From CAZHZT01 sp964537285 (lineage in GTDB: Bacteria; Bacteroidota; Bacteroidia; Chitinophagales; Saprospiraceae), in assembly GCA_964537285.1 (NCBI GenBank), contig CAZHZT010000059.1, positions 1 through 34,292 of the forward strand: DNA of 34,292 nt, written 5' to 3'. The translations under genes were made by a program, and so were the position numbers. Position 1 is the stretch's first letter; each line of letters starts with the position of its first letter. Below the pieces are notes generated by a model. It searched no databases. It had not been told where the DNA came from and saw only the letters and a program-made list of their open reading frames with translations. This document shows, piece by piece, positions 16,814 through 24,452 of the stretch.

Positions 16814-17332
16814 TAGATGATTTCATTTGGTCGAAGTTAATTTAGAAAGCCCTAAAAACAGGCCGTTAGGCCTGCCTGATCGTAGCCCTGGGTGCTCCCA
16901 GGGTTATAAGATATTGGAATCAACTTCCGCGTAGCGGAAGCACATCATAAGCTATAGCTCTTGTGTTTTGGGCTACCGCCCAATGTCGTTAGCTTAAGCT
17001 TTTTCTTTGCCTGGCGCTTTAGCGCCAGGTGTAATGTTAAGATTTACCTGGGCTTTAGCCCATTAATAGCAAAAGGGCTAAAGCCCAGCCTGACAATTAT
17101 TTCCCCCGGCACTGAAGTGCCGGGCTATAATGAGCTTAAGTTGACGATATTGAGGCTACTTGCTAAGCGGAAACACACAACACAAGAGCAATGGCCTATG
17201 ATGTGCTTCCGCTACGCGGAAGTTGGTCTCTATATCCTATATCCCTGGGAGCACCCAGGGCTACGATCAGACAGGCCTAACGGCCTGCTTTAAAGACTTC
17301 CCAAATTAATTTCGACCAAATGAAATCATTTA
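16814..17332. repeat. Nested palindromic repeat, copy 2
   Basis: This is a relative of 1717-2227. Outer arms of 29 bp (16815-16843 and 17303-17331, agatgatttcatttggtcga type) are nearly perfect inverted copies. The next stem (about 16859-16901 with 17243-17287) includes ccctgggtgctcccaggg and its exact reverse complement. Inside are the cttccgcgtagcggaag palindromes and the same GC hairpins as copy 1, in reverse order and orientation. A 110-codon frame within it is similar to the frame in copy 1 and is treated as a by-product of the repeat. Confidence 0.85.
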
Positions 17333-17466
17333 GAACCCAATTTACCAAAGAACGAAAAAATTATGTTTTTTTGTGAATGACGTGTAATAAGGCGGGAAAA
17401 TTCGTTATTACACTATCAACGATAAAGAATAAATTGCTGAGACCATATTAAATACAACAATAACTT

Positions 17467-18756
17467 ATGAACATTATGAAGCGATGGATGATAATGGCGG
17501 GCTTGATTTGCGCCGCTTTTTTACCACTGAAAGCTGCATACATCTTTCTTCCAATGGATGAAGGGCAGGAAAATCACTTAAAAGCTTACGGAATTACTTA
17601 CTGGGTACTGGATAATGGAATTGAAGCCTGGTGGTTATTGAATTTTCGGGGAGGCAGTTTTGCCTTCAAACACAACGCTGTTTTTGAAAAGGAATGTAAA
17701 ACCCGGGGAGTGAGTTACGAAATTATTGCAGATGCGCAGCTCAACAAAATTTTGGCCGATATTGATAATCCGGAAGTGAACCAGGAAGCTATGAAGCTGG
17801 AAAAGGCACCCAAAATTGCTGTATATACGCCTGATTACAATGCGCGAAAAGGGCAAAGAACCCAACCCTGGGATGATGCAGTTACCCTGGTGCTTACGTA
17901 TGCGGAAATCCCCTACGAAACCGTTTATGATACGGAAGTACTGAAAGATGAATTAACTAAATACGATTGGCTGCACCTGCATCACGAAGATTTTACAGGT
18001 CAGTATGGCCGCTTTTATCGTTCTTATCACAATCAGGCATGGTATAAGGAGAATGTGCGTAGAATGGAAGAACTAGCGGCAACACATGGTTTCGCTAAAG
18101 TATCTCAGCTAAAACTTGCTGTGGTCAAAAAGATCAAGGAATATGTAGTCGGCGGAGGGTTTATGTTCGCAATGTGCTCCGCTACAGATACCTACGATAT
18201 TGCTTTAGCTGCTGAAGGACTGGATATCTCCCATCAGGTCTACGACGGCGATCCCGCTGATCCAAATGCTGAATCTAAGTTGGATTATTCGAGGACTTTT
18301 GCTTTTGAGAATTTCAAGTTGAGTAAAAATCCTTTTGAATACGAGTTTTCTACCATTGATCATCATCAGGGGCGTAATGTGAATCCCAAGCAGGATTATT
18401 TTACACTATTTGATTTTTCTGCCAAATGGGATCCGGTACCGACCATGCTAACACAATGCCATACCCGGACAGTAAAAGGATTTATGGGGCAAACCACAGC
18501 ATTTAAAAAGCCTTATGTGAAGTCAAATGTATTGGTATTAGGAGAAAACAAGCCTGCTAATGAGATTCGCTATGTTCATGGAACAGTGGGAAGAGGCTTC
18601 TTTTCATTTTATGGTGGTCACGATCCGGAAGACTATCGCCATTATGTTGAAGAACCGGATACGGATTTGAATTTACATCCGAATTCTCCGGGCTACCGCC
18701 TTATTTTAAATAATGTTTTGTTCCCGGCAGCGAAAAAGAAGAAGAGAAAAACATAG
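17467..18756 (+). CDS. Exported protein of the 'asparagine synthetase B' label family
   Basis: The product has 429 residues, with a signal peptide (about 1-23, cut near LKAA). The mature part begins IFLPMDEGQENHLKAYGITYWVLDNG, typical of a Bacteroidota family often named 'asparagine synthetase B'. Nothing here supports that name: there is no N-terminal nucleophile Cys and no ATP-pyrophosphatase motif. The middle (about 120-245, KIAVYTPDYNA, PWDDAVTLVLTYAEIPYETVYD, YVVGGGFMFAMCSATDT) looks like a class-I amidotransferase/ThuA-like flavodoxin-type fold. It ends in a Lys/Arg-rich tail. The start could also be ATG 17476. A 102-bp palindrome follows 8 bases after the stop. Confidence 0.72.
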   Translation: MNIMKRWMIMAGLICAAFLPLKAAYIFLPMDEGQENHLKAYGITYWVLDNGIEAWWLLNFRGGSFAFKHNAVFEKECKTRGVSYEIIADAQLNKILADIDNPEVNQEAMKLEKAPKIAVYTPDYNARKGQRTQPWDDAVTLVLTYAEIPYETVYDTEVLKDELTKYDWLHLHHEDFTGQYGRFYRSYHNQAWYKENVRRMEELAATHGFAKVSQLKLAVVKKIKEYVVGGGFMFAMCSATDTYDIALAAEGLDISHQVYDGDPADPNAESKLDYSRTFAFENFKLSKNPFEYEFSTIDHHQGRNVNPKQDYFTLFDFSAKWDPVPTMLTQCHTRTVKGFMGQTTAFKKPYVKSNVLVLGENKPANEIRYVHGTVGRGFFSFYGGHDPEDYRHYVEEPDTDLNLHPNSPGYRLILNNVLFPAAKKKKRKT

Positions 18757-18764
18757 TAGGATAT

Positions 18765-18866
18765 AAATAGATAGATACGGGAAGGAGACACCCTCGCAGC
18801 TGTTCTTTTCTTTAGCTAAAGAAAAGAACAGCTGCGAGGGTGTCTCCTTCCCGTATCTATCTATTT
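18765..18866. terminator. 102-bp perfect palindrome at gene end
   Basis: Two 51-bp arms (18765-18815 and 18816-18866) pair perfectly with no spacer, centred on tttagctaaa. It lies between two genes on the plus strand, 8 bases after one stop and 22 bases before the next start. It would strongly insulate the anti-sigma operon from the upstream gene. The sequence does not match the other long palindromes in this window. Confidence 0.7.
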
Positions 18867-18888
18867 TAACTTTTGAGAAAATGTAAAT

Positions 18889-19317
18889 ATGAGTAGCTTT
18901 GAACTAACTATAGAAAACCGCCTGGAAGAGATTGACCGGGTTAATGACCTTTTCAATGCTTTTTCCAGGGAAAATAAGATAGCTGATTCCATCAGGAGGA
19001 AGTTCAATGCTGCTTTTGACGAATTACTCAATAATATTATTTCCTATGCTTACGAAGATCAGTGTATGCATCAAATTGAAGTAAAAGTATCTTTGCAGAA
19101 ATGGGATGTAGTAGCTGAAATCATTGATGATGGAATACCTTTTAATCTATTCAAAGCAAAAACACCTGATTTAGAAGCTACTCTTGAAAACAGACCTGTA
19201 GGGGGGCTGGGGATTCATTTAGTACGCAGCCTTATGGATATTTGCTTCTATGAGCGAAAGGATGGAAAGAATCGAAATGTGATCATAAAAAATTTACAGA
19301 TTACCAGTAATAGGTAG
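18889..19317 (+). CDS. RsbW-like anti-sigma serine/threonine kinase
   Basis: This 142-residue protein has the GHKL ATPase fold of the SpoIIAB/RsbW family. Such kinases bind a partner (often a sigma factor) and phosphorylate a STAS antagonist. Seen are the N-box FDELLNNIISYAY (about 43-55), the G1 box IIDDGIPFN (78-86) and the G2 box VGGLGIHLVRSLMD (104-117). All ATP-binding motifs look intact. It is the first gene of a tight plus-strand operon: the STAS gene starts 4 bases after its stop. No sigma factor gene lies in the window, so the target may be elsewhere or may not be a sigma factor. Confidence 0.9.
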   Translation: MSSFELTIENRLEEIDRVNDLFNAFSRENKIADSIRRKFNAAFDELLNNIISYAYEDQCMHQIEVKVSLQKWDVVAEIIDDGIPFNLFKAKTPDLEATLENRPVGGLGIHLVRSLMDICFYERKDGKNRNVIIKNLQITSNR

Positions 19318-19321
19318 AAAA

Positions 19322-19654
19322 ATGACGATCAAAACCTTAAATAAGGATGACATTGTAATCATGCAGCTCAGTGGGAAGCTGGATTCTAACACTTCCGCCG
19401 AAGCAAATGCAAGATTCAAGGAAATATTAAAGCAAGGCCGCAAGCATATTTTGATGGACTTTTGGGGGCTCGATTATATCAGTAGTGCCGGTATTCGTGT
19501 GCTTTTAATTTTAACCAAACAATTACGCGGTCAGGGCAAGCTTGGGTTTTATAACATGAACGAACAAGTAAGGGAGGTGTTCGAAATGACTGGCCTGGCG
19601 GGTAAAGTGTTCAAGATTTACTCCAATGAACAAGAAGCCTTGAAGGCAATCTGA
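19322..19654 (+). CDS. STAS-domain anti-sigma factor antagonist
   Basis: This is a 110-residue single STAS domain of the SpoIIAA/RsbV type. The phospho-site loop is DYISSAGIRVLL (51-62); by alignment with D-S-S-G-L, Ser55 is the expected phosphorylation site. In its family the unphosphorylated form captures the anti-sigma kinase and frees its target, and a PP2C phosphatase resets it. The kinase gene is immediately upstream and a PP2C gene is convergent at 23179-24408, giving all three parts of a partner switch. It lies 10 bases before the large fusion gene. Confidence 0.92.
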   Translation: MTIKTLNKDDIVIMQLSGKLDSNTSAEANARFKEILKQGRKHILMDFWGLDYISSAGIRVLLILTKQLRGQGKLGFYNMNEQVREVFEMTGLAGKVFKIYSNEQEALKAI

Positions 19655-19664
19655 TTTCTCTGCA

Positions 19665-22235
19665 ATGGGTAAAACAATTATTATAGCAGATAACCTGGTT
19701 AATGATTATTGTGGATTGCAGGACCGCTATCTGCAAAACAATATGCATATAGGTCCGATCCAGGCAGAGCAACTTTTGGGTAAAAATGCTGCAGGCCCAC
19801 TGCCTTGCTTTTTAAATGCCCTTAATAGTGAAAAGGATTTTTTTACCTTGTTTGTACGCGATTATTATTCGCTTGAGGATAGACAAGATATTGAACAACT
19901 CGAACGCCTTGGCAACCATTCCATTAAAGGATCCTCAGGTGAGCTTTTCGTAGAAGCTGTAAAGGAGTTAGTGACTCCTGAAAATACGATTAATAGCAAG
20001 GGGCTGGCTTTTCCTTTAGTTGAAATTAATCAAGCCCTGAATGATTTTCTGGGCTTTGATCTCACTTATTTTGGCTCTAATATCAATCAAAATCTTAATG
20101 TTCGGTTTTTAATTATCGGCTTTCATACGGAGCGGCGGGTTCTGTCTATAGCCAGCACGTTAAGGAATTTATTTGGTTTTAGGAAAGTAGCCGTATTCTC
20201 CCATTTTGTCGCAAGTGCCAATAAGGAAGCACATTTTGCGGCGCTGCAATATCAATTTCCAAATCATCAGATACAAGTAATAAAAAGTACTGAGGCGCTT
20301 TCTGATTATCTGGAGAGCGATCTTACGTGCTTGAAGAGATTTGAATTGAAGTCTGTAGATATCTTTCCTCTGGAAATTAAAAACAGGCTTAATCCCGCTC
20401 AAAAGAGCATAATAGAATCTATTTGTATGCATTGGACGGAGGCCAACCTGAAGATGCTCAATGAGGGCTTTAGTGGAAGTGCATTGTTTCTGGCTAATGG
20501 AAGACAGGGGAACTCGAAAACGGAACCAATGGTTATCAAAATTGATAATCACTATCCTATACACCTGGAAATTAAAGGGTACAACCTGGTCAAAGATCTT
20601 CTTGGAAAACATGTACCGACCCTGACTTTTCCAGTGAGCGCCGGGATGTACTCTGGTGTAGGAATGGAGCTGGCGGCAATGGAAGGCGCTCCTCAAACCC
20701 TTCAAAAGCTCTTTGCTCAGGCATCAAATGACTATGCACTTGATGATTGCATGCAAGCATTAGAACGAATTTTGCACTTGCTCACAGAAAGAATTTACAC
20801 CAATACAAAATTAAAAAGGCGGATTTCTCCTTATCGCCATTTTAAATTACATGTCGCGCAGCATGCTATTTGGTTAAAAGAAAACCTGGAAAATATTCAA
20901 AAATATGAAACTGATGAAGTTTTTGTATCTTCGGATGCTGTCATTAATATTTTTGATGCCATTCGCAAAAACAATGATGTGATCAACTCCACTATGTGCA
21001 TTGCACACGGTGACCTTAACCTGGCTAATGTCATTACTGATGATAAAGGAAACTTATGGGCGATAGACTGGACCCATACGGGTTTACATCCTGCATCAGT
21101 GGATTTTGCCAAGTTAGAGAATGATCTGAAATTCGTTTTAACGAAAGAGCTCTCTTTTAAGGATCTTCCCAATTTACAGGTATTAGAAGAGTACTTGCTG
21201 AATCATGCAATTCTTGCTCCTATCGATGAATTGCCTGATGAGCTTCGTTTTGTTGCATGGGATTTGAGGTTTAAGAAACTTTACCTCCCTGTCAGAGCTA
21301 TACGTACTGCGTATAACCTCCTTCAAGAAGATGGCTGGTTGATCTACAAGGTTTCTTTACTTCGTTATGCTTTACATACTCTGAGTTTCGACAAGGCCTT
21401 AAACCGAGGAGAATGCACCCCCCCTCAGCTTTGGTATGCGTTTATTTCCGTCGAGATCCTGGTATTTCTGCTCGTAGGCGATGATTTTCATTTGAAAATA
21501 CGAAGCGAGCGTCCAAAGGATTATCCTGAACGATTTAGAATTCCGATTGATTTGGCTAGTTGGAAAGTAACCTGTCCGGTTTATGATCCTCCCTATTATA
21601 CATCAAGAGAAGTGATCGATAATAGTCGATTAATTAAACCTCTGGGAGAAACGGATCCAGAAGGCGAGTGGGTATACCCGGAAATTATTGATTGGGGAAG
21701 AGCGTATTCAAGAGCTAAAGATGGAAAACCTTTAAATCCTAGCGGAAGGACAGGGATAGCAGGAAGGGGAAGTCTTTGGCTTTGGGGAAGCAATCCTATG
21801 CTTTTCTTTTGCCCAATTTTTTACAATGAAAAACTCAATCAGCTGGAATGCCTGGTTAATCCCGTTGAGAATGAGCAAGATATTATCGGGATTCATTTTC
21901 GGAGGGGAGAAGTTTTTGAAGAGGCCATGGAGCGAGCGGAGGCGAAAATGGGCATTAGCCTGGATCATCATTATTCGAGACAACTTTTCAAAGGATATTT
22001 TTACGATTACAGGCAAACCGATAATGCCTGGGTAGATGCGAAAGCATATCTTATTTACTTGGAAGACTTAATACATAAAACAACGGGTTTTCAATGGAAA
22101 CCACTCAATCATCGATTGATAAACAGTATGCATCCCAGTTATGCGGGTTTGCTTCGCTCTGCTTTGAAGCATTTGCAAGAAGAAAATATCCTCCAGAGCG
22201 AAATCATTTCAACAATTCTTGAAAAAACGGGCTGA
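19665..22235 (+). CDS. Three-domain fusion: isochorismatase-like, APH kinase, NUDT9-like
   Basis: The protein is 856 residues. Residues 1-~210 resemble the isochorismatase/nicotinamidase fold: IIIADNLVNDY (5-15), FFTLFVRDYY then NHSIKGSSGELF (84-95), SKGLAF (111-116), and VRFLIIGFHTERRVLSIAS, where the catalytic Cys position seems to hold Arg158. Residues ~254-590 form an APH/choline-kinase-type domain: GFSGSALF (268-275), Lys292, HGDLNLANV (448-456) and AIDWTH (466-471); the catalytic Asp residues are present. Residues ~610-845 resemble human NUDT9: PVYDPPYYT (638-646), NPSGRTGIAGRG (691-702), WGSNP, and TDNAW (785-789). The Nudix box (742-764) keeps GE and Arg757, but the catalytic glutamates appear as Ala758, Lys761 and Met762. 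It is linked to the STAS gene upstream and overlaps the next gene by one base. The kinase call is strong, the NUDT9 call good, the N-terminal call moderate. Confidence 0.8.
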   Translation: MGKTIIIADNLVNDYCGLQDRYLQNNMHIGPIQAEQLLGKNAAGPLPCFLNALNSEKDFFTLFVRDYYSLEDRQDIEQLERLGNHSIKGSSGELFVEAVKELVTPENTINSKGLAFPLVEINQALNDFLGFDLTYFGSNINQNLNVRFLIIGFHTERRVLSIASTLRNLFGFRKVAVFSHFVASANKEAHFAALQYQFPNHQIQVIKSTEALSDYLESDLTCLKRFELKSVDIFPLEIKNRLNPAQKSIIESICMHWTEANLKMLNEGFSGSALFLANGRQGNSKTEPMVIKIDNHYPIHLEIKGYNLVKDLLGKHVPTLTFPVSAGMYSGVGMELAAMEGAPQTLQKLFAQASNDYALDDCMQALERILHLLTERIYTNTKLKRRISPYRHFKLHVAQHAIWLKENLENIQKYETDEVFVSSDAVINIFDAIRKNNDVINSTMCIAHGDLNLANVITDDKGNLWAIDWTHTGLHPASVDFAKLENDLKFVLTKELSFKDLPNLQVLEEYLLNHAILAPIDELPDELRFVAWDLRFKKLYLPVRAIRTAYNLLQEDGWLIYKVSLLRYALHTLSFDKALNRGECTPPQLWYAFISVEILVFLLVGDDFHLKIRSERPKDYPERFRIPIDLASWKVTCPVYDPPYYTSREVIDNSRLIKPLGETDPEGEWVYPEIIDWGRAYSRAKDGKPLNPSGRTGIAGRGSLWLWGSNPMLFFCPIFYNEKLNQLECLVNPVENEQDIIGIHFRRGEVFEEAMERAEAKMGISLDHHYSRQLFKGYFYDYRQTDNAWVDAKAYLIYLEDLIHKTTGFQWKPLNHRLINSMHPSYAGLLRSALKHLQEENILQSEIISTILEKTG

Positions 22236-23152
22236 TGGAAATATTGCAGGAAATAATAAAACATTCGTTAAAAAAGGAAGTGCCTACATGTACCGATCCA
22301 TTGGATAATAAACAGTGGGCAGGTTGGGGTTTCTTTATTGCATATCGTTTGTATTTAATGGTTAGGAAGGTGAGGCATAAAATAGATCTCATTCAGGAAA
22401 CTTATAAAGAAGACGGTTCCCCGACGACAACGCTCGAATATGAAATGGAGCAGTTTGCAAAGGATTCCCTGAAGAGGTTTTATGGCCCGGCAGTTTTCCT
22501 GGGAGAAGAATCTGGAGGTGTGTTTGATCCTAATGCCTTTGTTCTTGTAATTGATCCAATTGATGGGACAAGAAGTTTTTTGTCCGGATTTGAAACATAT
22601 TCCATTACCCTGTCTGTAATCAAGGAGCGAAATCCAATCTTTTCATTGATTTGTTCCCCTGCTTCAGGAGATGTATTTTTTAGAATTGGGCTTGAAAAAA
22701 GTATGCTTTTTCAAATTCCAATTGGAGAGAAGGAATGGAAAATTGAATTGAGGGAAGTTCTCTTGCCCAGGCAACCGAATGTGCTCCCTATCCTGATCAA
22801 TATACATCCGGCTGTAAGTATTTATTCCTATTTAAAAGGCTTTTTCAGTGCTTGGGAACACAAGAAAATTGCTTTGTTGAGATCTTTGAGTGGTTCACCT
22901 TCTCTTCTAATGGCGGAAGCCGCTAAAACAGGCTCTTTCTATATCAATACCTGGGACAAGGGGCCAACAAAGCCATACGATTTGGTTCCGGGATTACATA
23001 TAATTGACGGAGCAGGATGCACGGCTGTCTTGGCCAATGGAGAAAGAATTAATCCCTGGCAGCACAGGGGAGTGTTTGTAATCGGGCCGATTGGGAGCAG
23101 GATAGAAAAGGTGCTTGAGTTGTTGAGATATGAAGAAGAGGGGAAGCTTTAG
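22235..23152 (+). CDS. Inositol monophosphatase-family phosphatase (CysQ-like)
   Basis: This 305-residue protein belongs to the Mg2+- and Li+-sensitive phosphatase superfamily. Motifs: EDGSPTTTLEYEME (59-72), GEESGG (90-95, metal ligands), VIDPIDGTRSFLSG (105-118, metal-binding DPIDGT) and a C-terminal WDKGPTKPYDLVPGLHIIDGAG (240-261) in place of the usual WDxAP motif. All metal ligands look present. The substrate could be 3'(2'),5'-bisphosphonucleotide, an inositol or sugar phosphate, or another nucleotide such as NADP; the sequence does not decide. Its ATG overlaps the TGA of the three-domain gene (TGATG), which implies translational coupling and a shared role. It is convergent with the PP2C gene, 26 bases away. 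Confidence 0.88.
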   Translation: MEILQEIIKHSLKKEVPTCTDPLDNKQWAGWGFFIAYRLYLMVRKVRHKIDLIQETYKEDGSPTTTLEYEMEQFAKDSLKRFYGPAVFLGEESGGVFDPNAFVLVIDPIDGTRSFLSGFETYSITLSVIKERNPIFSLICSPASGDVFFRIGLEKSMLFQIPIGEKEWKIELREVLLPRQPNVLPILINIHPAVSIYSYLKGFFSAWEHKKIALLRSLSGSPSLLMAEAAKTGSFYINTWDKGPTKPYDLVPGLHIIDGAGCTAVLANGERINPWQHRGVFVIGPIGSRIEKVLELLRYEEEGKL

Positions 23153-23178
23153 GAAGTCAAAAGTTTCGCAGACAATTT

Positions 23179-24408
23179 TTAATCTCCTAGTTCCTGAAGC
23201 ACTAGTGCTTCAGGAACTAAATACCGCAAAGCCAGCAACGTCAAATCATCATGCTGTGGCGCATTACTTACAAATTCATTCACTGATATTTCCAGGGAAT
23301 GAACGAGTTCTTTCATTGAGTTGTGAGTGGATTGATTCAAGGCTATCTGTGTTCTATCCACATCAAAGATCGTCTGATCTGCGCGAGTAGCTTCCGTGAC
23401 TCCATCCGTATAAAGAACTAAGGTATCTCCTGGATTCATTTCTATGGTTGAAAGACTAAATTGAATGCCTTCCAAAACCCCGAGGACTGTTCCGGTGGGC
23501 ACATCCAAAAGTTCAAAATCGCCTCCATTAATGGAAATAAAAGGCGGATTATGACCGCCATTAATGTAGCGAAATACTCCTGTACGAACATTTAGTACCC
23601 CTGCGAAAAGACTGACGAACATCATGTCGTCATTGTTTTTGCATAGCATCTTATTGACAGCAGGGATCACGTTCTCAAAGTCAGGATCACTAATGACCAT
23701 GGAGCGGAGGCTGGTGATCGTTCGCATCATGAAAAGTGCTGCAGGCATGCCCTTTCCGGAAGCATCTCCAATGGCAAAGTAAAGGTGATCCCGATCTAAA
23801 GCTAAAGCATCATAAAAATCCCCTCCTACATCGCGGGCCTGATTTAATAAGGCGTAAACGTCTACCTCCGGATGTCTGGGGAATAAACTCGCGCCATCCG
23901 GAAGGATATTCGCTTGAATTTTTCCCGCAGTCTCCAATTCTTTTTCAAGATGTTTGTACTTGAGTTGTTCTTCAATTTCTTTGATGAGTGACTGATTATT
24001 TTTACTGAGGCGCATTGCTAGCAGGCTCATTAAATTACGTACACCAGGACGAGTAGCGGCGAGCTTATTCCAAAAAACTTCTTCCGGAATGAATAGAATA
24101 TTACTGGTTTCATGAACGACCACCATCGCAGAAGTCGGGCTACCAAGGACCAAAGACATTTCCCCGAGGCATTCACCAGGTGGGATGGAGATGGATATCT
24201 GAGCGCCATTTTTTTCCAGGATAACTTTTAGCCCTCCGTCTAGAAGTACGAAAAGGGTATTATTGTGAATGCCGGGAGAAATCAGGGTTTCCCCCGAAGA
24301 CAAGGTTTTAATTTCACAAACGGCAAGGATGCCGGCAATTTCATCTGGTGTGAAACCCTTAAAAAGCTTGAATTCAGTTAATTGTTTATGTAGTGTAGAA
24401 ACGGGCAT
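23179..24408 (-). CDS. cNMP-binding / SpoIIE-type PP2C phosphatase (RsbU-like)
   Basis: The 409-residue product begins with a cyclic-nucleotide-binding-like domain (about 12-125; phosphate cassette GECLGEMSLVLGSPTSA, 78-94). The usual phosphate-binding Arg is replaced by Thr92, so cAMP binding is doubtful. A coiled linker (about 135-165) leads to a PPM/SpoIIE phosphatase domain: ARDVGGDFYD (191-200), AIGDASGKGMPAALFM (212-227), INGGHNPPF (282-290), LYTDGVTEA (332-340), QHDDLTLLALRY (385-396). The metal-binding Asp residues are present. By family logic it dephosphorylates the STAS protein encoded at 19322. The last ~12 residues (LVPEALVLQELGD) are encoded by a dispersed palindrome. GAAGG lies just before the ATG. 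Confidence 0.92.
   Translation of the reverse strand: MPVSTLHKQLTEFKLFKGFTPDEIAGILAVCEIKTLSSGETLISPGIHNNTLFVLLDGGLKVILEKNGAQISISIPPGECLGEMSLVLGSPTSAMVVVHETSNILFIPEEVFWNKLAATRPGVRNLMSLLAMRLSKNNQSLIKEIEEQLKYKHLEKELETAGKIQANILPDGASLFPRHPEVDVYALLNQARDVGGDFYDALALDRDHLYFAIGDASGKGMPAALFMMRTITSLRSMVISDPDFENVIPAVNKMLCKNNDDMMFVSLFAGVLNVRTGVFRYINGGHNPPFISINGGDFELLDVPTGTVLGVLEGIQFSLSTIEMNPGDTLVLYTDGVTEATRADQTIFDVDRTQIALNQSTHNSMKELVHSLEISVNEFVSNAPQHDDLTLLALRYLVPEALVLQELGD
23188..23219. repeat. Solo palindrome inside the PP2C 3' end
   Basis: This perfect 32-bp palindrome is centred on gcactagtgc, with the same sequence as the left end of the element at 2223. It is read in frame as the C-terminal tail of the PP2C protein and continues to its stop at 23179. 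Confidence 0.85.
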
Positions 24409-24452
24409 AATTCCTTCTTATCGTAAAACAGAGTCGTTAAAGTAAGTAAACA

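Noticed and set aside
16961..17293. 110-codon plus-strand frame sharing FFAWRFSARC with the frame at 1769-2092
   Set aside because: Same reason: it reads through the palindromic modules of copy 2, and no domain or start signal is seen.
20169..20705. 178-codon minus-strand frame
   Set aside because: It is antisense to the strongly supported three-domain gene and has no recognisable family features.
23130..23390. 86-codon plus-strand frame reading LVPEALVLQEL
   Set aside because: It reads the other strand of the palindrome and then antisense through the PP2C gene. The phosphatase frame is clearly the real one.
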